The notes beneath the pieces are model-generated. The model was not told the DNA's origin. It was given only the letters and a program-made list of their open reading frames with translations, and searched no databases. Below, in pieces: positions 57,789 to 64,000 of a DNA stretch of 64,000 nt. The stretch is taken from positions 1 through 64,000 of the forward strand of contig NZ_ALBT01000058.1 in the NCBI RefSeq assembly GCF_000766945.1. Reading direction: 5' to 3'. Position 1 is the first letter of the stretch. Every line of letters starts with the position of its first letter. This DNA is from Cellvibrio mixtus subsp. mixtus J3-8. Lineage in GTDB: Bacteria; Pseudomonadota; Gammaproteobacteria; Pseudomonadales; Cellvibrionaceae. The translations under genes and the position numbers were made by a program.

Positions 57789-58169
57789 CTAATAAATGTC
57801 AGAGGGATCTTTCAGTACCGGGTCAACGGTTTCCCATTGACCATCTTTCAATACCCGGTAAAAACAGGATTCCCGTCCGGTATGACAGGCGATGCCGCCC
57901 AATTGCTCAACTTGCAGAACAATTACATCCTCATCGCAATCCAGGCGTATTTCATGGAGCTTTTGGATGTGGCCGGAGGTTTCACCCTTGTGCCAGAGTT
58001 TGTTGCGGGAGCGCGACCAGTAAACGGCTTCGCCACGCTCGGCAGACAGCTGCAGGGATTCACGATTCATCCAGGCCATCATCAGGATACGGCCGGTTTT
58101 GGCGTCCTGCGCAATTGCTGGAATCAAACCATCGCTGTTCCAGTTAACAGCATCTAACCAACTGCTCAT
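57789..58169 (-). CDS. hisI: Phosphoribosyl-AMP cyclohydrolase
   Basis: 126 residues. The metal-binding [17 protein letters not shown] and [12 protein letters not shown] motifs, with the zinc cysteines, are intact. Third step of histidine synthesis. The hisI-hisE-tatABC order is as in Pseudomonas. Confidence 0.95.
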   Translation of the reverse strand: MSSWLDAVNWNSDGLIPAIAQDAKTGRILMMAWMNRESLQLSAERGEAVYWSRSRNKLWHKGETSGHIQKLHEIRLDCDEDVIVLQVEQLGGIACHTGRESCFYRVLKDGQWETVDPVLKDPSDIY

Positions 58170-58187
58170 AAATTACTCAATAGAATC

Positions 58188-59006
58188 TCACGCCAGCTTT
58201 TGTGCGCGCAATGCTTTTATTAGGTTAGCGCGCAAATGTTGCAAGTTAACGGTGCCGAGGATGGCGCTGGTAACACCCGGATGCGCGTAAGCAAAATCCA
58301 GGGCGGCCTGTATAGGGTCTTCAGCGGGTTGCACATCATGGCAGATATGTCCGCTGTCGAGAACCTTTTTTAATAAAATTGCCACATTTTGCCGTGCGGA
58401 TTTTTCAATTGCCGGTAGCTCATCGGTGTAATTGGCGGTGTAAACCATCATGATCGCATCGCACATATCAGCAGCAACCAGGCTGCCTTCCAGGGTTTTG
58501 GAGGAGATACCGAACGCGCGTATCCAGCCTTCCTGTTTGAGTTGTTGCAAGGTTTGGATAACCGGGGTTTGGGTCAGTATGCCCACATCGTTGCCATCGG
58601 AATGGATAAGCACCAGATCCAGGTAGTCTGTGCGCAGGCGACGCATGGAGCGCTCCACGCTCAAGCGTGTGTGTTTGGCGCTGAAGTCAAACCAGGATTT
58701 ACCCCCGGTATCAAATTTATTAGGCTCGAATTCCTCTCCAACTTTAGTGGAAATCACCCATTCCTTGCGCTCCTTTTTCAGCAGGTCGCCCAAGCGCTCT
58801 TCGCTGTAGCCATAGGCGGGTGCAGTGTCTAACAGGTTTACGCCATAGTCTCTGGCGCAGGCGAGCAGGTCGCGCAGTTGTTGATCGTCCGGTAATTCAA
58901 ACTGGTTGGGATATTTCAGGCTTTGGTTGCGGCCAAACTTCACAGTGCCAAGGCCAAAGCTACTGATCTCTATATCGGTGCGCCCCAGGCGCTTGCGTGG
59001 CATCAT
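58188..59006 (-). CDS. Aldo/keto reductase
   Basis: 272 residues. The AKR catalytic tetrad is present: Asp60 (LLDTAP), Tyr65 (AYGYSEE), Lys88 (ISTKVG), His135 (VLIHSD). NAD(P)H-dependent; substrate unknown. Two consecutive ATGs (59006 and 59003) are possible starts. The first overlaps the stop of the FAD oxidoreductase gene (ATGATGA), implying coupling. Confidence 0.88.
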   Translation of the reverse strand: MMPRKRLGRTDIEISSFGLGTVKFGRNQSLKYPNQFELPDDQQLRDLLACARDYGVNLLDTAPAYGYSEERLGDLLKKERKEWVISTKVGEEFEPNKFDTGGKSWFDFSAKHTRLSVERSMRRLRTDYLDLVLIHSDGNDVGILTQTPVIQTLQQLKQEGWIRAFGISSKTLEGSLVAADMCDAIMMVYTANYTDELPAIEKSARQNVAILLKKVLDSGHICHDVQPAEDPIQAALDFAYAHPGVTSAILGTVNLQHLRANLIKALRAQKLA

Positions 59007-60283
59007 TCGTCGTTCTCATCCGGTTCTTTAAAGCGTAACGCCATGGCTTCTTCGGCGCTGATTTTGGGAGGGAATGCCTTCTCCCACGGGGTTTTATCCG
59101 GTTCAGCGTAGGGTAAATAATCATGCAGATAGTGGAAGTTACTTGCCGGTTGTGGAGTTACCCCATCGCCCTTCAGCAGTTCCAGCGCCTGGTTGGCGAG
59201 GTTGGGTGCGAGGGTTAACTTGGTGGGCCAGCCGACTAACAGATTAGTGCCCGGTACTTTTTCCATAAAGGCGTTATCTGGCCGCGCAAAGCCTGGTTGT
59301 AATGGCTCGGCTCGCTCAATAGGCAGGGTGGCCCATTCCGCGTTGTGCAGGTTGATCCAGGGAATCAAGTCGCGTAATTCGGCTTCGGCTTTCCGGATAA
59401 GCTCGTCCGCGCTCATGTTGACGCCGTTTTCCGCCAAGCTTCCACCCAAATACCAGACATGATTGCCATCGGGTAAACGGTGGCTGGAAATGGTCAGGCG
59501 CGGGGTGGTGCCTATACCAAGGCAATGGCCGTAAAAGTCAAACGGGTGATGGTTTTTGACCATTACCTGTTGCAGCGGGCGCAATTGCATCGCTGGCTGC
59601 CGTTCGCCGATTTGTGCGAGTAATTCGGCATTGCCTTTACCCGCAGTAAAGATAAAACGTTGGGCCTGGACAACCAGCGTTTGCTGCTGCGTCTGGATGT
59701 GCAAGCTGAGCTGTCCGCTTGCATCCTTCTGTAATTGTGCCTCACTCCAGTCGATGCGGAAGCAATGCCCCTCGATATTATTGGCAAGGTTGTTAACCAG
59801 GCTGGGTGTATCAATTACCAGGTCTTCAAGTCGATAGAGGCTGCCGGTAAACAGGGGGTGGCGCAACAGCGGCGGGCGGCGATCGGGGTTGACCGGTTCG
59901 ATCCGGCCCCGGGTAATCTTGCTGGCGAAAAAGCCGGTAATCTTGCTGCCCGGATCATCGCCAGACCACATGAAAAAGTGATCACTGAGGATGCGGGTGT
60001 GCTGTAAGTCCACATCGCCTTCACCGCACAGGCAGGCGCGCCAATGTCCGGGCATCTCTGCGATAGCTTCCGAGGCGCCACTCAGGGCGCCGGCCAATGT
60101 GTACTTCATCCCGCCATGGATCATACCCTGGGACGCTAGCGTCTGGCCGCCACCAAGGCCGCCGGATTCAAAAACCGCCACCGAGTAGCCTGCGCTGGCG
60201 GCACGGTTGGCCAGCCATAAACCGGCGACGCCACCGCCAATAATGGCGAGGTCAAGGGCAATGCTGACAGGTGAGAGGGTCAT
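59003..60283 (-). CDS. FAD-dependent oxidoreductase, DAO superfamily
   Basis: 426 residues. N-terminal dinucleotide-binding motif IIGGGVAGLWLANRAASAG and a second GLGGGQTLASQG segment; the rest has the glycerol-3-phosphate dehydrogenase / D-amino-acid oxidase look. Substrate unknown. Transcribed divergently from the SDR-like gene at 60424 and coupled to the aldo/keto reductase, so the two redox enzymes may act in one pathway. Confidence 0.82.
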   Translation of the reverse strand: MTLSPVSIALDLAIIGGGVAGLWLANRAASAGYSVAVFESGGLGGGQTLASQGMIHGGMKYTLAGALSGASEAIAEMPGHWRACLCGEGDVDLQHTRILSDHFFMWSGDDPGSKITGFFASKITRGRIEPVNPDRRPPLLRHPLFTGSLYRLEDLVIDTPSLVNNLANNIEGHCFRIDWSEAQLQKDASGQLSLHIQTQQQTLVVQAQRFIFTAGKGNAELLAQIGERQPAMQLRPLQQVMVKNHHPFDFYGHCLGIGTTPRLTISSHRLPDGNHVWYLGGSLAENGVNMSADELIRKAEAELRDLIPWINLHNAEWATLPIERAEPLQPGFARPDNAFMEKVPGTNLLVGWPTKLTLAPNLANQALELLKGDGVTPQPASNFHYLHDYLPYAEPDKTPWEKAFPPKISAEEAMALRFKEPDENDE

Positions 60284-60361
60284 GGGTGATCGGGAATCCG
60301 GTAAAAAATCCAGGTCTGGCAGACGGGCGCGCAGTATAAGTGTTTCCGACGCGAAATGCCC

Positions 60362-60392
60362 TTGCCGCAGCGACGGGTTCTGCTGCTAATAT
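60362..60392 (+). promoter_or_regulatory. Candidate promoter for the SDR-like gene
   Basis: TAATAT (60387-60392) preceded by TGC, an extended -10; TTGCCG at 60362-60367 is a distant -35 (19-bp spacer). Confidence 0.42.
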
Positions 60393-60423
60393 GCAGGAAA
60401 ATTTTAAGGGTTAGTCGATCAGC

Positions 60424-61299
60424 ATGTCATTTACCTTGTTGTTAACGGATGTAATTTCTCCTTTGGGCAAATCCCTTGAGCATGAGCTTGAGCGCGAACC
60501 ATTCAAAATGCTGGTGCCGGGGGCTGACGTGGATTGGTCATCTCCTGCGAGCCTTGCCCGCTATATGGAAAATCACAAAATAGACCTGGTGCTTAACTGC
60601 CGTGGCTGGGAAGAGGCGTATCACGCTGGCGGCCAGGGGCCATTGCTACAGGCGGCGCAATTATTATCGACTTATTGTGCAGCGGCGGACATTCCGCTGA
60701 TCCATTTTTCCAGTTACAGCGTATTTGGTGCCGATCCGAAAGGGACGCACAGTGAAAAAGATACCCCGGCCCCCGTGAGTGATACCGGTAGTGCGTTTAT
60801 GGCGACCGAGCAATTGGTGGCCGAAGTACCCCGGCACATTATTTTGCGCCTCAGTTGGGTAATAGGTGCCTTTGGCGACAACCTCCTCACCCGCCTGCTC
60901 AGCGCATACCTGGCGGGGGCGTCGGTCAGTGTCAATCGCCGTATGCGCGGTGCGCCGACGGCACTGTCAGATGCTGCGCGGGTTGCTGTTGCACTGATCA
61001 AGCAAATTAGCAGTGGCGCTGAAAACTGGGGGATCATGCATTATTGCAGCGGGGATTCTTGTACCGAAGACGAATTTGCCGAGCAGTTGCTGCAATTGCT
61101 TATCCAGCAGCAATTATTGACCGCAGAGCCCAGCCTGACACTGGTGGATGAAGAACCGGAGCACGAGCCTCTGAGTGCGATTCTCGGTTGTCGCCGTGTG
61201 CGTGATTATTTCGGGGTTCAGGCGCGCTCCTGGCGCCCGAGCTTGTTACCGCTGGTAAAGCAATGGCTGCATAACCGCGAACAAACCAGGCGACCCTGA
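60424..61299 (+). CDS. RmlD-like SDR-fold protein lacking the YxxxK motif
   Basis: 291 residues with the length and order of dTDP-4-dehydrorhamnose reductase-like proteins: a Rossmann start (LLLTDVISPLGKSLEHELE), DLVLNCRG, IPLIHFSSYSVFGAD, and a C-terminal domain. The glycine-rich loop is atypical, and where RmlD-type enzymes have YGxxK the sequence reads DTGSAFMATEQLV, without the catalytic Tyr and Lys. It is likely a non-catalytic or altered family member. Convergent with fabB across a shared terminator. Confidence 0.75.
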   Translation: MSFTLLLTDVISPLGKSLEHELEREPFKMLVPGADVDWSSPASLARYMENHKIDLVLNCRGWEEAYHAGGQGPLLQAAQLLSTYCAAADIPLIHFSSYSVFGADPKGTHSEKDTPAPVSDTGSAFMATEQLVAEVPRHIILRLSWVIGAFGDNLLTRLLSAYLAGASVSVNRRMRGAPTALSDAARVAVALIKQISSGAENWGIMHYCSGDSCTEDEFAEQLLQLLIQQQLLTAEPSLTLVDEEPEHEPLSAILGCRRVRDYFGVQARSWRPSLLPLVKQWLHNREQTRRP

Positions 61300-61318
61300 C
61301 TGACGCGTTTCAAAAAAC

Positions 61319-61349
61319 AAAAAAGCTGCTGGAAACCAGCGGCTTTTTT
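61319..61349. terminator. Bidirectional intrinsic terminator between SDR-like gene and fabB
   Basis: A 14-bp stem (61319-61332 with 61336-61349, one G-U) with A-run before and T6 after, serving both convergent genes. Confidence 0.9.
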
Positions 61350-61360
61350 GTGTTGGTGAA

Positions 61361-62572
61361 TTATACCTTTTGGAACACCAGGGTCGCGTTGGTGCCGCCA
61401 AAGCCAAAGCTGTTGGACATTACCCGCGTCAGTTTCACGTTGTCCTGGCGTTGCAGGGCGATGGGCATACCTTGCGCTTCGGCATCGAGTGTTTCGATGT
61501 TGGCAGACGCGCAGATAAAATCATTTTCCATCATCAACAAGCTGTAAATCGCTTCTTGTACACCGGTTGCACCCAGGCTGTGGCCGGTGAGGGATTTGGT
61601 AGAACTGATAGCGGGAATCTTGTCGCCAAAGGTTTCTTTGATCGCCTTGAGTTCAGCCAGGTCGCCTACCGGTGTTGAGGTGCCATGGGAATTGATGTAG
61701 TCAATCTCGCCTTGCACGGTTGCCAGTGCTTGCTTCATGCAGCGTACAGCACCTTCGCCGGATGGAGCGACCATATCGTAACCATCGGAGGTCGCACCGT
61801 AGCCGATGACTTCAGCATAGATTTTTGCGCCGCGTGCTTTGGCGTGTTCGTATTCTTCCAGTATCAGGCAACCGCCGCCGCCAGCGATGACGAAACCGTC
61901 GCGGTTGGCATCATAGGCGCGTGAAGCTTGTTCCGGTGTTTCGTTATATTTGGTAGAGAGCGCGCCCATCGCATCAAACAGCGCGGTCAGGGTCCAGTGT
62001 TCTTCTTCGCCGCCGCCGGCAAAGACGATATCTTGCTTGCCGAGCTGGATCAGCTCCATCGCATTGCCAACGCAATGGGCGCTGGTAGCACAGGCGGAGG
62101 AGATTGAGTAGTTAACGCCTTTGATTTTGAACGGGGTCGCCAGGCATGCCGAGGTGGTGCTGCCCATCGTTTGTGTTACACGGTAAGGGCCAACACGTTT
62201 TAACCCTTTTTCACGCAGGATATCGGCAGCTTCAACCAGATTCTTGGATGATGCGCCCCCGGAGCCCATGATGATACCTGTGCGCTCGCTGGAAACTTGT
62301 TCTTCGCTCAGGCCTGAGTCGGCAATCGCTTGTTGCATGGAAAGATAGGCATAGGCTGCTGCATCGCCCATGAACCGCAGTACCTTGCGGTCAATCAGGT
62401 CGGATAGATTGATATCAATGGAGCCAGCCACGTGGCTGCGAAACCCCATCTCTTTATAGGCTTCCTGAAATTTGATACCGGAACGGCCAGCGCGCAATGC
62501 ATCCAACACGGCATTCTTATCATTGCCCAGGCAGGACACGATTCCCATACCGGTTACAACAACGCGTTTCAT
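61361..62572 (-). CDS. fabB: 3-oxoacyl-[acyl-carrier-protein] synthase I
   Basis: 403 residues. The condensing-enzyme triad is Cys161 (SSACATS), His296 (NSHGTSTP) and His331 (LTGHSLGA), with Lys326. It elongates acyl chains and is required for unsaturated fatty acids. Downstream of fabA on the same strand with a 144-bp gap, the fabAB arrangement of Pseudomonas. Confidence 0.97.
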   Translation of the reverse strand: MKRVVVTGMGIVSCLGNDKNAVLDALRAGRSGIKFQEAYKEMGFRSHVAGSIDINLSDLIDRKVLRFMGDAAAYAYLSMQQAIADSGLSEEQVSSERTGIIMGSGGASSKNLVEAADILREKGLKRVGPYRVTQTMGSTTSACLATPFKIKGVNYSISSACATSAHCVGNAMELIQLGKQDIVFAGGGEEEHWTLTALFDAMGALSTKYNETPEQASRAYDANRDGFVIAGGGGCLILEEYEHAKARGAKIYAEVIGYGATSDGYDMVAPSGEGAVRCMKQALATVQGEIDYINSHGTSTPVGDLAELKAIKETFGDKIPAISSTKSLTGHSLGATGVQEAIYSLLMMENDFICASANIETLDAEAQGMPIALQRQDNVKLTRVMSNSFGFGGTNATLVFQKV

Positions 62573-62656
62573 AGGCTACCTCTTACTTTTTTGCTACAGC
62601 GCCTGAACAGCAGGTTTGAACAGAACTCTGGCGTAATTATCTGACGGGGTTATAAA

Positions 62657-62696
62657 ACGGTGAGTATTATGCCACAGGAGCGTATGCGCTCACCGT
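62657..62696 (-). repeat. Inverted repeat between fabA and fabB
   Basis: ACGGTGAG (62657-62664) and CTCACCGT (62689-62696) form an 8-bp stem with a 24-nt loop; on the minus strand it is followed by TTTTAT. It could partly terminate transcription after fabA. Confidence 0.45.
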
Positions 62697-62716
62697 CTAT
62701 CATTATTTTATAAAGC

Positions 62717-63241
62717 TTAGAAGCTGTCGGTATTCTGGAACAGGCCGACGCGCAGGTCGTGGGCAAAATAGATGTCTTTGCCATCGCAGGAAACGCGTCC
62801 GTCGGCAATACCCATGATGAGCTTGCGTTCAATGACGCGTTTTAAATTAATGTGATAGGTGATTTTCTTCGCCGTAGGCAGGATTTGGCCCGTGAATTTC
62901 ACCTCGCCACAACCTAGCGCGCGACCACGACCGGGATTGCCTTTCCAGCCGAGGAAGAAGCCTACCAGCTGCCACATGGCGTCCAATCCCAAACAACCGG
63001 GCATCACCGGGTCGCCCGGGAAATGGCATTCGAAGAACCACAAGTCCGGGCTGATATCCAGTTCAGCCACGATCTCGCCCTTACCAAATTCACCGCCGGT
63101 TTGGCTGATGTGCACTACGCGATCCAGCATCAGCATGTTGGGTTTCGGTAGTTGTGCATTGCCCGGGCCAAACAATTTGCCGTCGCCACACAGGAGCAGG
63201 TCTTCGCGGCTGTAGGAGCTTTTGGGTTCAAAATTGGTCAT
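62717..63241 (-). CDS. fabA: 3-hydroxydecanoyl-ACP dehydratase/isomerase
   Basis: 174 residues (171-172 in the family). Hot-dog fold with catalytic His73 in [14 protein letters not shown] and Asp87 in LGLDAMWQ. Introduces the cis double bond at the C10 stage. First gene of fabAB; the 137-bp gap to the ispB stop holds its promoter. Confidence 0.97.
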   Translation of the reverse strand: MTNFEPKSSYSREDLLLCGDGKLFGPGNAQLPKPNMLMLDRVVHISQTGGEFGKGEIVAELDISPDLWFFECHFPGDPVMPGCLGLDAMWQLVGFFLGWKGNPGRGRALGCGEVKFTGQILPTAKKITYHINLKRVIERKLIMGIADGRVSCDGKDIYFAHDLRVGLFQNTDSF

Positions 63242-63305
63242 GGAATTTACTCATTCGATGTTAGCTGGGCGGGCCGGAAATTGCAGGTCCCGCGCAAAGT
63301 GCGCC

Positions 63306-63333
63306 ATTCTAACCGCTGTGGCCCAGTTGTCCA
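63306..63333 (-). promoter_or_regulatory. Candidate fabA promoter
   Basis: On the minus strand TGGACA (63333-63328), a 16-bp spacer and TAGAAT (63311-63306). No FabR- or DesT-like palindrome was recognised. Confidence 0.5.
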
Positions 63334-63378
63334 GTTAAGGCGATGCCAGCCACCGCCTGTGGAAGATGGATTTGATGG

Positions 63379-64000
63379 CTAGAAACTGCGCGCCAGCGAG
63401 AATTCAGCCAGTTGTTTCATGGCTTGGGTGAAGCGGTTATCCGGCAGTTGTGCGAGTTGTGCAAGCGCGTCTCGCACTTGTTGCCTGGCGCAATCCAGCG
63501 TGTAGGTCATGCCGCCAGTGGCCTGGACAATTTCCAGGATCGCCGGGAGTTTGCTGGCGTCGCCATTGCGAATGGCGGTTGCAATCAGGTCCGCTTGCTC
63601 GGGCGTGCCCGTGCGCATGGCATGGATCAACGGCAATGTGGGCTTGCCTTCAGCCAGGTCGTCACCCACGTTTTTCCCGAGGGTTGCGGCATCGCCGGTG
63701 TAATCCAGCGCATCGTCCACTAATTGGAATGCAACGCCCACTTTACGACCATAAATGCCAAGTGCTTTACGTTGTGCGTCAGTTGCGCCGCAAGCGACGG
63801 CTGCCACTTCACAAGCGGCAGCGAAGAGGATGGCGGTTTTCTTGTCGATCACGCGGAAGTAGTTTTCCTCGTTTACGTTGGGATCTTTGGCGTTCACCAA
63901 TTGTTGCACTTCACCTTCGGCGATCACATTGGTGGTATCGCTGAGGATTGCCATAACATCCATATTGCCGATGCCCACCATCATCTGGAAGGCGCGCGAA
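63379..64000 (-). CDS. ispB: Octaprenyl/polyprenyl diphosphate synthase, C-terminal part (truncated by window)
   Basis: About 207 codons are visible, with the reading frame open to the window edge (upstream residues SRAFQ before MMVGIGNMDVM, as in IspB). EGEVQQL and the second aspartate-rich motif DDALDYTG with GDDLAEGKPTLPL are typical of trans-isoprenyl diphosphate synthases making the ubiquinone side chain. The first Asp-rich motif lies outside the window. Confidence 0.92.
   Translation of the reverse strand, partial: SRAFQMMVGIGNMDVMAILSDTTNVIAEGEVQQLVNAKDPNVNEENYFRVIDKKTAILFAAACEVAAVACGATDAQRKALGIYGRKVGVAFQLVDDALDYTGDAATLGKNVGDDLAEGKPTLPLIHAMRTGTPEQADLIATAIRNGDASKLPAILEIVQATGGMTYTLDCARQQVRDALAQLAQLPDNRFTQAMKQLAEFSLARSF

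Overview
The window reads as chromosomal DNA of a gammaproteobacterium, most likely a Cellvibrio-like member of the Cellvibrionaceae. This is an inference from three things. The ribosomal block is colinear with gammaproteobacterial genomes. The order uvrA, YajR-type transporter, ssb and the fabA-fabB pair are Pseudomonas-like. The second half is a TonB-receptor-rich starch-degradation locus of the kind carried by polysaccharide-degrading marine and soil gammaproteobacteria. No rRNA, tRNA, CRISPR array, insertion sequence or phage gene was seen.

Region 1 (1-14240) holds the 3' end of tuf, then the complete S10, spc and alpha ribosomal operons (rpsJ to rplQ, with secY and rpoA). There is a near-consensus promoter before rpsJ, a terminator plus new promoter between rpmJ and rpsM, and an unexpectedly strong hairpin between rpoA and rplQ.

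Region 2 (14240-14583) looks like an empty gap but carries a strong candidate for a CsrA/RsmA-sequestering small RNA of the RsmY/RsmZ kind. It has ten GGA motifs, several in hairpin loops, an intrinsic terminator, and an upstream palindrome resembling the GacA activating site.

Region 3 (14583-31705) holds uvrA, a YajR-like MFS exporter and ssb. An MHYT-PAS hybrid histidine kinase with a partner HD-GYP response regulator follows, with a divergent orphan periplasmic binding protein. Next come a four-gene HlyD/ABC/two-permease exporter operon and a trypsin-like PEP-CTERM protease.

Region 4 (31813-54741) is a starch/maltodextrin utilisation locus. It has a LacI-family regulator, an MFS sugar transporter, a GH15 glucoamylase lipoprotein, four GH13 enzymes (alpha-glucosidase, cyclomaltodextrinase/neopullulanase type, an amylase-like lipoprotein, and a large pullulanase with three C-terminal repeat modules) and two TonB-dependent receptors. 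Nine copies of a palindrome with core ATACGTAT sit only in the intergenic regions of this locus. At four of five predicted promoters the nearest copy lies exactly 5 bp upstream of a plausible -35, an arrangement that suits activation better than simple repression. One such promoter heads no gene and may make a short RNA ending at 54741. The proposed working model is: outer-membrane import of maltodextrins through the receptors, debranching and hydrolysis by the lipoprotein and periplasmic enzymes, MFS uptake of small sugars, and cytoplasmic cleavage by the alpha-glucosidase.

Region 5 (54888-64000) holds a CYTH phosphohydrolase-like gene, a DUF2061 membrane protein, and a minus-strand run of an FAD oxidoreductase, an aldo/keto reductase, hisI, hisE and tatABC. 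It ends with an SDR-fold protein lacking the usual catalytic motif, fabA-fabB, and the 3' part of an ispB-type prenyl diphosphate synthase running off the window.
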